DNA of 64,000 bases from Neisseria yangbaofengii (GTDB lineage: Bacteria > Pseudomonadota > Gammaproteobacteria > Burkholderiales > Neisseriaceae), in the NCBI RefSeq assembly GCF_014898075.1, contig NZ_CP062976.1, positions 2,542,001 to 2,606,000 on the forward strand. Reading direction: 5' to 3'. Below are positions 46,733-54,953 of this stretch, in pieces. A model generated the notes under the pieces. That model searched no databases. It was not told where the DNA came from and saw only the letters and a program-made list of their open reading frames with translations. The translations under genes were made by a program, and so were the position numbers. Each line of letters begins with the position of its first letter. The stretch's first letter is position 1.

Positions 46733-46966
46733 GTTAGTCGTTCCTTATATGCCTTGCGGCGGGTTTGAAAAAATAAAATAAATCGGATGTATTTTACCGA
46801 ATTCGTTTAGAGTTTTCCATCTAAAAATGCACTTTATGCATTTTCAAGGAATGCTTTCGTTACGCTGCATATTATCATAGGCTGTTTTTATCCTACAAGC
46901 AGCATTTTGTTTTTGTTTGTTATCAATAGGTTAAGCGGGTGGGTTTTACATGGGAACGCTGTTTGC
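46733..46966. other. acpP upstream region
   Basis: About 230 bases with no gene. On the acpP strand there is a TAAAAT at a plausible -10 position about 60 bases before the ATG, and upstream of it the perfect inverted repeat AAAATGCA-CTTTA-TGCATTTT (46824-46844), a possible regulator site. Confidence 0.4.
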
Positions 46967-47004
46967 AGGCCGTCTGAACGGGGATTTTGCCGTTCAGACG
47001 GCCT
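46967..47004. terminator. DUS-pair hairpin at the S9 peptidase 3' end
   Basis: AGGCCGTCTGAACG and inverse around a ten-base loop. The stop codon of the peptidase gene (GCC GTC TGA, minus strand) is inside one DUS arm. Confidence 0.7.
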
Positions 47005-49033
47005 TTTTCACTAAAAAACTGTTTAAAAACGTCAGAATACAGGCCAGTTCGTCGGCGGAATCCTGTTGCGTGCCGTTGCCGGTGTGGCCGCCGTTGTCGG
47101 GGCAATACAGCCACGATTGCGGGCTGTGGCTGTGCAGTTTGGCGTAAAACTTCAGCGCGTGGGCGGGGTGAACGCGGTCATCGCTCAAGCTGGTGGTGAT
47201 TAAGGCAGGCGGATAGAGTCGGCCGTTTGAAAGGTTGTGGTAGGGCGAATGCTGCTGCCAGTAATCGCGGCAAATGTCGTATTTTTGTGTGTTGCCGTAT
47301 TCGTCTGTCCAGCTTGAACCGGCCGACAATAAAGGATAGCGCAGCATATCGGTCAGCGGCATTTCGCATACCATCGCACCGAAGCTTTCCGGCTGGCGTA
47401 CAAAGGCAGACGCTACCACCAAGCCGCCGTTGCTGCCGCCTTGCAGGGCGATGCATGCGGGCGAACTCACACCGCGACGGCTTAAATCGTCAACGATGGC
47501 GAGCAAATCGTCGGTGCTTTTGTGTTTGTGCAAACCTTGCGCGGCTTGATGCCAATGCGGGCCGAATTCGCCGCCGCCGCGTACGTTGGCCAATACAAAC
47601 GCATGGCCTTGTTCCAGCCAGTATTTGCCGATGCTGCCCAAATAATGCGGCAATTCGGGCACGCCGAAGCCGCCGTATACATACACCAAAGTCGGTGTGT
47701 GCGGCGTGAGGCCGTCTGAAACGTTTTTGCCGATATGATAATAAGGAATCTGTGTGCCGTCTGCCGAACTTGCCCGAAACTGCCGCACTTGAATACCGTC
47801 GGCGGCAAACTGCTGTGGTTGGCGGCGCATGACGGTGAGTTCCATCACGTTCAAATCCAAGGCATACAGGGTCAGCGGCGTGGTGAAATCGCTGGCGGCC
47901 AAATACACTACATCGCCGCCCCACGGCTGGTCGGTCATTTCCAATGCGCCCATCGGCAGGCGCGGCAACTCGGCTTCCTGCCAAGCGCCATCGGCAAAAC
48001 GCCATGCTTTCAGACGGCCTTGCACGTTTTCCAAAGTGCCGGCGACCACAAAACGCTTGGTCGTTTCCACGCTTTCCAAGGCTTGCGTGTCATTGGGTGC
48101 GAACAACAATTGCGCCGCGCCGAGTTCGCCTTTGTTCAGCTTTACTGCCAACAGGCTGCCGCTCGGGTAGCTTTGGTTGGCGCGATGCCAGTCTTTGCGC
48201 AGGGTCAGCATCAAATGGCCGGACAAATAGCCGACCACATCGCAATCTTCCGGCAGGTTCAAAGGTTTGGCTTCGCCTTGCGCGGAAACCTGCAAATAGG
48301 TTTTGGTATAAAAACCTTGTGAGGCTTCGATTAAGTCAATCGGCGAACCTTGCGGGTCGAGATAACGCCAGGCATTGACCATCATGCCGCCGCGGTCGAT
48401 TTGGAAAACCGGCATGCTTTCTTCAAAACTCTGCCCGCGCCCGACCAGCCACACTTCACGCGGATAGCCCGCTTGCGTGAGTTGGCGCTCGTCCCATGCA
48501 GGGCATACCCACACGCTGTTTTCATCGCGCCATGAAATGTGGTTTTTGCCGGCAGGGAAGTGAAAACCGCCGTCCACCAGTGTGCCGGCGGCCAAATCCA
48601 TTTCCAAGGTATAGGCCGTGTCGCCTCCTGCGCGGCTCAAGGTCAGCAAGACCAGGTTCGGTTTTTCCACCAAATGCGACACGCCGCCGAGGTAAACGTC
48701 ATCGCCCAAAATCTCATCGAAATCGGCCACTGAAAACAAGGTTTCCCATTCCGGATAGCCCGAGCGGTATGTCGCGGCGGTGCAGACGCGGTACACACCT
48801 TTCGGGTATTCCGCGTCTTGATGGAAATGATACATGCGCGCGCGATGCTCTTGGCAAAACGGAATTTGGCGCGTGTCCTGCATTTGCGCCAAAATGCCGT
48901 CTGAAAGTGTGCGCGCGGCATCGTTTGCCATAAAACGCGCTTGGGTTTCTCGGTGCGCTTGGGCAGCGAAGTCTTGTGTGGCGGGGGAGTCGAGGTTTTC
49001 GAAATGTTGGAACGGGTCGGAATGCTGCGTCAT
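46994..49033 (-). CDS. Prolyl oligopeptidase family (S9) serine peptidase
   Basis: 679 residues, no signal peptide. N-terminal beta-propeller part (to about 400), then the alpha/beta-hydrolase domain: 'PTLVYVYGGFGVPELPHY', 'VLANVRGGGEFGPHWHQA', nucleophile 'ALQGGSNGGLVVASAFV', Asp in 'SLSDDRVHPAHALKFYAKL' and His in 'CPDNGGHTGNGTQQDSADE'. Family members cut after Pro or basic residues in short peptides; the specificity is not readable. Unusual in ending with the codons of a DUS (…A-V-stop). Confidence 0.9.
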   Translation of the reverse strand: MTQHSDPFQHFENLDSPATQDFAAQAHRETQARFMANDAARTLSDGILAQMQDTRQIPFCQEHRARMYHFHQDAEYPKGVYRVCTAATYRSGYPEWETLFSVADFDEILGDDVYLGGVSHLVEKPNLVLLTLSRAGGDTAYTLEMDLAAGTLVDGGFHFPAGKNHISWRDENSVWVCPAWDERQLTQAGYPREVWLVGRGQSFEESMPVFQIDRGGMMVNAWRYLDPQGSPIDLIEASQGFYTKTYLQVSAQGEAKPLNLPEDCDVVGYLSGHLMLTLRKDWHRANQSYPSGSLLAVKLNKGELGAAQLLFAPNDTQALESVETTKRFVVAGTLENVQGRLKAWRFADGAWQEAELPRLPMGALEMTDQPWGGDVVYLAASDFTTPLTLYALDLNVMELTVMRRQPQQFAADGIQVRQFRASSADGTQIPYYHIGKNVSDGLTPHTPTLVYVYGGFGVPELPHYLGSIGKYWLEQGHAFVLANVRGGGEFGPHWHQAAQGLHKHKSTDDLLAIVDDLSRRGVSSPACIALQGGSNGGLVVASAFVRQPESFGAMVCEMPLTDMLRYPLLSAGSSWTDEYGNTQKYDICRDYWQQHSPYHNLSNGRLYPPALITTSLSDDRVHPAHALKFYAKLHSHSPQSWLYCPDNGGHTGNGTQQDSADELACILTFLNSFLVKKAV

Positions 49034-49194
49034 GGCGGATAGGCCGTCTGAAAAAAGTCAAGGGCATATTATAGCGCAAAGGGTTGGTAAAAAGTTTTCA
49101 GACGGCCTGATTATCATTGTGTATTGCGATATTTTAGCCGCCGTCGTAACCCTGCTGTTATAATCGGATTTTAGATTTTCAGCGGTACAGACAA

Positions 49195-49755
49195 ATGGAT
49201 CCCGAAACCAAACGCCATCAAACCCAAGCCATGCTCGACAACGCCGAATTGTTGTTCAGCCAAGAAGAATGCCAAGCTGCGTTGCAGAAAGTGGCCGACG
49301 ACATCACCCGCGATTTGGGCGACAAATATCCGCTGCTGCTGCCCGTGATGGGCGGGGCGGTGGTATTTACCGGCCAATTATTGCCGCTGTTGCGCTTTCC
49401 GCTCGACTTTGATTATGTGCATGTTTCGCGTTACGGCGACAAATTGCAGGGCGGTAATTTCAATTGGAAACGTATGCCCGATGCCGGGCAAATCCGCGGC
49501 CGCCATGTGGTGGTGTTGGATGACATTCTCGACGAAGGCCACACCATGCACGCGATTCAGGAAAAGCTGTTGGAAATGGGCGCGGCCAGTTGCCGTGCGG
49601 CGGTGTTTGCCAATAAACTAATCGGCAAAGAAAAGCCGACCAAAGGCGATTACGTCGGCTTGGATGTGCCCAACCGCTATGTGTTCGGCTACGGCATGGA
49701 TGCAGCCGGCTGTTGGCGCAATTTGGGCGAAATTTACGCCCTTAAGCAGGATTAA
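49195..49755 (+). CDS. Hypoxanthine-guanine phosphoribosyltransferase-like enzyme
   Basis: Purine salvage type I phosphoribosyltransferase, 186 residues. PRPP loop 'GRHVVVLDDILDEGHTMHAI' near residue 105, pyrophosphate loop 'PVMGGAVVFTGQLLPLL', flexible loop 'VSRYGDKLQGGNFNW', base-binding 'GDYVGLDVPNRYVFGYGMD'. N. gonorrhoeae and N. meningitidis carry a homologue usually annotated hpt. A weak Shine-Dalgarno makes the start a little uncertain. The stop codon region overlaps the longer reading of the PTS EIIA gene. Confidence 0.9.
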   Translation: MDPETKRHQTQAMLDNAELLFSQEECQAALQKVADDITRDLGDKYPLLLPVMGGAVVFTGQLLPLLRFPLDFDYVHVSRYGDKLQGGNFNWKRMPDAGQIRGRHVVVLDDILDEGHTMHAIQEKLLEMGAASCRAAVFANKLIGKEKPTKGDYVGLDVPNRYVFGYGMDAAGCWRNLGEIYALKQD

Positions 49756-49874
49756 TGACTCAGCCGCCTGAAAATAAAGCTGTAAAACTACACCAAGAAA
49801 CGTTCGGACGGCCTTGTTTATCCGGTTATCCGCAACCATCTGGACACCATAAAAACCTTATTTCAGGAACGCAA

Positions 49875-50315
49875 ATGATTGGCTTACTTATCATTACCCA
49901 CGAAACCATAGGCGAAGCCTACCGTGGTTTGGCGCATCATTTTTTCCCGGAAGGCAGCCCTGAAAACGTGCATATTTTGGGCGCACAGCCGAACGAAGAT
50001 CAAGACGACGTGATTAACCGCGCCATTTCCATGATTCAGGAGTTTCCGGAAGATTGCCACGGCGTATTGATTATGACCGACATTTTCGGCGCGACCCCGT
50101 GCAACGCCGCCCGCCGCATGGTACGCGAAGGCAAATCGGCGATTCTCACCGGTCTGAATGCGCCGATGATGATTAAAGCCGTGCAATACGCACCGGCCGC
50201 CACCGACTTGACCGAGTTTACCGAAACCGTCAAAGAAGCGGCCATTCGCGGCATTTTTGCCATCACGGCCACGCCGGACGATTTGATGTGCAAAAAAGCA
50301 GCAGAGGCCGTCTGA
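49875..50315 (+). CDS. PTS EIIA component, mannose family
   Basis: 146 residues from 49875 (AGGAACGC upstream; the longer ORF from 49755 reads through a DUS-like segment). Phosphorylated His in 'IGLLIITHETIGEAYRG' (residue 9), 'VLIMTDIFGATPCNAARRM' typical of the mannose/sorbose IIA fold. Next genes are HPr and enzyme I, but no IIB/IIC/IID permease is present here. Neisseria have this permease-free chain, thought to be regulatory. Confidence 0.9.
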   Translation: MIGLLIITHETIGEAYRGLAHHFFPEGSPENVHILGAQPNEDQDDVINRAISMIQEFPEDCHGVLIMTDIFGATPCNAARRMVREGKSAILTGLNAPMMIKAVQYAPAATDLTEFTETVKEAAIRGIFAITATPDDLMCKKAAEAV

Positions 50316-50353
50316 AACGTATTCATCAGACCCGTTGCCATGAAGAGATTTTT

Positions 50354-50386
50354 TTCAGACGGCCTGAATCGGCAGGCCGTCTGAAA
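50354..50386. repeat. Inverted DUS pair (outward orientation) between EIIA and HPr
   Basis: TTCAGACGGCCTG-AATCGG-CAGGCCGTCTGAA. A third DUS overlaps the EIIA stop codon (GCCGTCTGA, 50308-50316). Confidence 0.6.
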
Positions 50387-50407
50387 GTGTATGAATAAGG
50401 AAAAGCC

Positions 50408-50677
50408 ATGCTCAAGCAAGAAATCGAAATTATCAACAAACTGGGCTTACACGCGCGCGCCTCGAGCAAATTCACCCAAACCGCTTCACGCTTTCAAAGC
50501 GAAGTGTGGGTCAGCAAAAACGGCAGCCGCGTCAACGGCAAAAGCATTATGGGCTTGATGATGCTGGCCGCCGCCAAAGGCAGCGTGATTGAAATCGAAG
50601 TCGACGGCAGCGACGAAGCCGCCGTCATGCAAGCCCTGACCGATTTGATTAACGATTACTTCGGCGAAGGCGAATGA
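50408..50677 (+). CDS. ptsH: Phosphocarrier protein HPr
   Basis: 89 residues. Active His15 in 'NKLGLHARASSKFTQTASRF'. The regulatory Ser46 site is in 'GKSIMGLMMLAAAKGS', so phosphorylation by an HPr kinase is possible. Ends one base before ptsI (50679), so the two are translationally coupled. Confidence 0.97.
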   Translation: MLKQEIEIINKLGLHARASSKFTQTASRFQSEVWVSKNGSRVNGKSIMGLMMLAAAKGSVIEIEVDGSDEAAVMQALTDLINDYFGEGE

Positions 50678-50678
50678 T

Positions 50679-52430
50679 ATGAGTATCGTGCTACACGGCG
50701 TGGCGGCGGGCAAAGGCATAGCCATCGGCCATGCGCACTTGGTTTCCCGTAGCAGCACCGAAGTGCCGCAATACGATATCGAGCCGGAAAACATCGATGC
50801 GGAAGTGGCGCGATTTGATGCGGCGGTGAAAGCCACGCGCAAAGAATTGGAGCAGCTGCGTAACGCTATTCCCGAAAACGCCCCGACCGAATTGGGTGCG
50901 TTTATTTCGCTGCATCTGATGCTGCTCACCGACGTGACGCTTTCACGCGAACCGGTCGATTTATTGCGCGCGCAAAACATCAATGCCGAATGGGCGTTGA
51001 AACAGCAAAGCGACAAACTTGCCGCCCAGTTTGACGAAATCGAAGACGCCTACCTGCGCGAACGCAAACAGGATATGCTGCAAGTGGTGCAGCGCATTCA
51101 CAATCATTTGGTCGGCCAAGGCAACGAATTGAATCTGGCCAATAATCCGTTTGAAGATACCATTCTGATCGCGCACGATTTGTCGCCGGCCGATACCGTG
51201 TTGTTTAAAGAACAACATATTACCGCGTTTGTCACCGATGCCGGCGGCCCGACCAGCCACACTGCGATTTTGGGCCGCAGCTTGGATATTCCGTCGGTGA
51301 TTGGTCTGCACAACGCCCGCAAGCTGATTACCGAAAACGAAATCGTCATTGTCGACGGCATCAACGGCATTTTGCTGATTAATCCCGATGACGTGGTGCT
51401 GGCCGAATACCGACGTTTGGAACGCGAATACCGCAGCCACAAGCGCGAGTTGAACAAACTCAAGAAAACCGCCGCCGCCACCGCCGACGGCATCAACATC
51501 GAATTGCTCGCCAACATCGAATCGGCCGAAGACATCAAAGCTTTACACAACATCGGTGCCGACGGCGTGGGCTTGTTCCGCAGCGAATTTCTCTATCTCA
51601 ACCGCGAAAACATGCCGTCTGAAGACGAGCAATACGAAGTCTACAGCGAGATTGTAAAAAAGCTCAAAGGCAAGAATTTAACCATCCGCACCGTCGATTT
51701 GGGCGTGGATAAAAATCCGCGCTGGTTCGGCCAAAACGCCACGCCCAACGGCAGCCTGAACCCCGCTTTGGGCTTAACCGGCATCCGCTTGTGCTTGGCC
51801 GAGCCGGTGATGTTCCGCACGCAAATGCGCGCCATCTTACGCGCCGCCCGGCACGGTCCCGTGCGCATGATGTGGCCGATGGTCACATCGCTGTCCGAAG
51901 TGCGCCAATGCCTGATTCATTTGGAAACCGTGCAGAAACAATTGACCGAACGCGGCGAAGCATTCGGCGAAGTCAGTATCGGCTGCATGATTGAAATCCC
52001 ATCGGCTGCGATGACCGTCGGCAGCATTCTGAAAATGGTCGATTTCATTTCCATCGGCACCAACGACTTGATTCAATACGTGTTGTCGGTCGACCGCGGC
52101 GATGATGCCGTCAGCCACCTGTATCAGCCGAGCCATCCGGCGGTATTGAAAATGATTCAGCACGTCATCCGCACCGCCAACCGCATGGATAAAAGCGTTT
52201 CCGTATGCGGCGAAATGGCCGGCGACACTGCTTTTACCCGTGTCTTGCTCGGCATGGGCTTGCGCCGCTTTTCCATGAACACCAATAATTTGTTGTCGGT
52301 GAAGGATATTATTCTGAAGAGCGATACCAATCAGCTCGAATATCCAATTGCCAGGCTGCTGCGCAATGATGATCCGGAAAAATCGGAAAAGCTGTTGAAA
52401 AAATTAAATCAAATTCCGAACGAGGAATAA
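50679..52430 (+). CDS. ptsI: PTS enzyme I (PEP-protein phosphotransferase)
   Basis: 583 residues. Phospho-His in 'AFVTDAGGPTSHTAILGRSL' near residue 190, PEP-binding barrel 'GLFRSEFLYLNRENMPSEDEQ', 'IGCMIEIPSAAMTVGSIL', 'FISIGTNDLIQYVLSVDRGDD', catalytic Cys in 'VCGEMAGD'. Takes phosphate from PEP and passes it to HPr, then to the EIIA two genes upstream. Complete. Confidence 0.97.
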   Translation: MSIVLHGVAAGKGIAIGHAHLVSRSSTEVPQYDIEPENIDAEVARFDAAVKATRKELEQLRNAIPENAPTELGAFISLHLMLLTDVTLSREPVDLLRAQNINAEWALKQQSDKLAAQFDEIEDAYLRERKQDMLQVVQRIHNHLVGQGNELNLANNPFEDTILIAHDLSPADTVLFKEQHITAFVTDAGGPTSHTAILGRSLDIPSVIGLHNARKLITENEIVIVDGINGILLINPDDVVLAEYRRLEREYRSHKRELNKLKKTAAATADGINIELLANIESAEDIKALHNIGADGVGLFRSEFLYLNRENMPSEDEQYEVYSEIVKKLKGKNLTIRTVDLGVDKNPRWFGQNATPNGSLNPALGLTGIRLCLAEPVMFRTQMRAILRAARHGPVRMMWPMVTSLSEVRQCLIHLETVQKQLTERGEAFGEVSIGCMIEIPSAAMTVGSILKMVDFISIGTNDLIQYVLSVDRGDDAVSHLYQPSHPAVLKMIQHVIRTANRMDKSVSVCGEMAGDTAFTRVLLGMGLRRFSMNTNNLLSVKDIILKSDTNQLEYPIARLLRNDDPEKSEKLLKKLNQIPNEE

Positions 52431-52465
52431 AAAACAGGCCATCTGAATTTCAGACGGCCTGTTTT
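52431..52465. terminator. DUS-like hairpin between ptsI and rsmJ
   Basis: AAAACAGGCC(A)TCTGAA and inverse; the left arm has GCCATCTGAA instead of GCCGTCTGAA, so one arm is no longer a true DUS but the stem stays nearly intact. Convergent position. Confidence 0.75.
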
Positions 52466-52469
52466 ATTG

Positions 52470-53222
52470 CTATTCTTGAGTCGGACAATCCGGTAAATAC
52501 ACATCAAAACGTGTGCTTTTGCCCGAATATTGGTAAGCCGGTTTTTCGCCGCGGAGAAACTCGCCTAAACGCGGGCGTTTGACCACCACGCGTTTTTTGG
52601 CTATGGCGCGGGCGGTACCGAGCAGGGCGGCTTCGTCTTGTGCCGTGCCGACCAAGCCGTGGAAATAAGCCATCTCTTTTTTGACGGCAGCGGATTTTTG
52701 CCGCTCGGGGTACATCGGGTCAAGATAAACCACATCGGGGCGGCCGATTTGTTGCGACAACTGCGGCATCAGCGCGGCCGTGTCACCGAAATGCAGTGTG
52801 ATGCGTTGTGCAATTTCTGCGGTACCGGAGTGTTGCAGGGCGCGGTTGAGGCCGTCGTGCAGCAGGCAGGCAACGGCGGGGTGTTGTTCGAAGGTATGCA
52901 CGGTTAAACCCAGCGAAGCCAACACAAAGCTGTCGCGTCCTAAGCCGCCGGTTCCGTCCCATATGGTGGGCTTGCCGGTGTGGTTGACTGCTTTGGCGAT
53001 GAGTTCGCCACCGCCTTTGGTGCGGCGGTATTGGGCGGCACCGCCGGCAAAATCGACTTGTACGCGGCCTTTTTCTCCGGCGCGGCACAGGCTGATGCCG
53101 TCTGAACCGGCGTAGAGGTATTCGCCGTTGTCGGGCAATTGGCGGACGATGGTCAGACCGAATGTATATGCCAGCTCGTTGGCGGAAGCTTGGGCAGATT
53201 CGGCAAGGTAAATGCAAGTCAT
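52470..53222 (-). CDS. rsmJ: 16S rRNA (guanine(1516)-N(2))-methyltransferase
   Basis: RsmJ (YhiQ) family, 250 residues, SAM-dependent. 'VQVDFAGGAAQYRRTKGGGELIAKAV', SAM site 'IWDGTGGLGRDSFVLASLG', 'VHTFEQHPAVACLLHDGL', 'DVVYLDPMYPERQKSAAVKKEM' (DPMYP target-binding motif) and 'KRVVVKRPRLGEFL'. Complete. Confidence 0.94.
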   Translation of the reverse strand: MTCIYLAESAQASANELAYTFGLTIVRQLPDNGEYLYAGSDGISLCRAGEKGRVQVDFAGGAAQYRRTKGGGELIAKAVNHTGKPTIWDGTGGLGRDSFVLASLGLTVHTFEQHPAVACLLHDGLNRALQHSGTAEIAQRITLHFGDTAALMPQLSQQIGRPDVVYLDPMYPERQKSAAVKKEMAYFHGLVGTAQDEAALLGTARAIAKKRVVVKRPRLGEFLRGEKPAYQYSGKSTRFDVYLPDCPTQE

Positions 53223-53248
53223 GTGTTCGGACGGCCTTTTTCATGCAG

Positions 53249-53278
53249 AGGCCGTCTGAAAGTTTTTCAGACGGCCTG
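53249..53278. terminator. DUS-pair hairpin
   Basis: AGGCCGTCTGAAA and inverse with a T-rich loop, between rsmJ (upstream side) and the response regulator gene (53322). Confidence 0.65.
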
Positions 53279-53321
53279 AGTGGTTTCGGACGGCCTTAAA
53301 TATCAAGACCGTTTGAATGAT

Positions 53322-54953
53322 TTAGTTAATGCTCAAGCGTTCCATACGGTAGCGCATCGAACGGAAAGTTATACCCAACAGCTTGGCCGCTTGGGTACGG
53401 TTGTAGCGGGTTTGTTCCAAAGCCTTTTGAATGATGTCGCGTTCGATTTGGTCGAGGTAATCCTGAATCTGCATGGTGCGCGGGTCAAACGGCGGCAAAG
53501 GCTCATGATTCAATGACGTTTCCGATACGGAGTCACTAATGTCTTTCAAAGAAAGACTGTGCCGGCCGCGCGGCTCATCATCGGCGGGTGTGTTGTGGAT
53601 TTGCAGGTCATCCAGTTGGATTACGGTGCCGACAGTCAGGGCAACGGCACGCTCGAGAATGTTTTCCAATTCGCGGAAATTGCCCGGGTAGCTGTAATGC
53701 AGCAGGGCTTCTTGGGCTTTGGGACTGAGCTTGTAGGTTTGATTGCCGTGGCGGTGTTTGTAGAGCAAATACAGAATCAGCGCGCCCAAATCTTCACGCA
53801 TTTCGCGCAATGGCGGCATGTGCAGTGACACCACGTTTAAGCGGTAATACAAGTCTTGGCGGAATGCGCCGCTTTCGACCAGTGCTTCAAGGTTTTTGTG
53901 GGTGGCGCAGACAATGCGTACGTCTACAAAACTTTCGCGGGCATCGCCAATGCGGCGCACGGCTTTTTCCTGAATAGCGCGCAAGAGTTTTACCTGCATG
54001 GCCAAAGGCAGGTCGGCCACTTCGTCAAGAAACAGCGTGCCGCCGTCGGCATGTTGGAAAAAGCCCAAGCGGTCTTGGTCGGCGCCGGTAAAGCTGCCTT
54101 TTTTGTAACCGAAAAATTCGCTTTCCATCAGGTTTTCCGGAATTGCACCACAGTTGACTGCGATAAACGGCTTATCGGCGCGATCGGATAATTCATGTAT
54201 AGTGCGTGCGGCCTGTTCTTTACCCGTACCCGACTCACCGGCAATGTATACCGGCACATCGCTGCGGGAGAGACGGCGGATTAAATGGCGCGCTTCAACC
54301 ATTTGCGGCGAGGTGCCCAGCAGGCGCGGCATATCGGCTTCGCCACCCGGTTTCGGCGTTTCTTGCGATGGCATGGCTTCGCTGCCGGAGAAGCGCTCTT
54401 TCATAGAACGCAGGCCGTCGGGCACGGAAATCGGCTTGTTCAAATCACGCGATGCAGTTTTGACGGCAGCAGACTGCGCTTGACGGGCAACCATCGCAGC
54501 CGGCGGTTTATTTAAGGCGGCGGTCACCGGTGCAGGCGCAGGTTTGACCGGTGGCGGTGTAGACGGTACTTCGGCATTGTCGGCCACTTTTACCGCCGAT
54601 TTCACCAACGAACGCAGTTGCGATAGGGTAATCGGTTTTTGCAGGTAATCGAATGCGCCCGCCTTTAAGGCTTCCACCGCCTGATCAGCATTGCCGTAGG
54701 CGGTAATCACGGCCACGGGCGTGTCGAGCATCAGTTCGTCGATGTATTGCACCACTTCCAAGCCCGAGCCATCGGGCATACGCATGTCGGTCAATACCAG
54801 CGAATAATCGTTGTTGTCGAGCTTGTCTTTGGCTTCTTCGACACCTTCGGCAGTTTCCACGCGCAGCCCCATTTTCATTAGGGTCATTTCCATCAGGTCG
54901 CGGATGTCGGCTTCGTCATCGACAACTAAAACGGGATCTTGCAGCTTACTCAT
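53322..54953 (-). CDS. pilR: Sigma-54-dependent response regulator (PilR/NtrC type)
   Basis: 543 residues. Receiver 'VLVVDDEADIRDLMEM', phospho-Asp 'LVLTDMRMPDGSG', a long Pro/Ala-rich linker (about 125-200), AAA+ domain with Walker A 'AGESGTGKEQAARTIHEL', the sigma-54 contact loop as GSFTGA ('YKKGSFTGADQDRLGFF'), Walker B 'GTLFLDEVADLPLAMQ', and a C-terminal Fis-type HTH 'TRYNRTQAAKLLGITFRSMRYRMERL', which is the PilR ending. Its start overlaps the kinase gene stop by 8 bases. In pathogenic Neisseria the homologous regulator is partly degenerate; here it looks whole. Confidence 0.85.
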   Translation of the reverse strand: MSKLQDPVLVVDDEADIRDLMEMTLMKMGLRVETAEGVEEAKDKLDNNDYSLVLTDMRMPDGSGLEVVQYIDELMLDTPVAVITAYGNADQAVEALKAGAFDYLQKPITLSQLRSLVKSAVKVADNAEVPSTPPPVKPAPAPVTAALNKPPAAMVARQAQSAAVKTASRDLNKPISVPDGLRSMKERFSGSEAMPSQETPKPGGEADMPRLLGTSPQMVEARHLIRRLSRSDVPVYIAGESGTGKEQAARTIHELSDRADKPFIAVNCGAIPENLMESEFFGYKKGSFTGADQDRLGFFQHADGGTLFLDEVADLPLAMQVKLLRAIQEKAVRRIGDARESFVDVRIVCATHKNLEALVESGAFRQDLYYRLNVVSLHMPPLREMREDLGALILYLLYKHRHGNQTYKLSPKAQEALLHYSYPGNFRELENILERAVALTVGTVIQLDDLQIHNTPADDEPRGRHSLSLKDISDSVSETSLNHEPLPPFDPRTMQIQDYLDQIERDIIQKALEQTRYNRTQAAKLLGITFRSMRYRMERLSIN

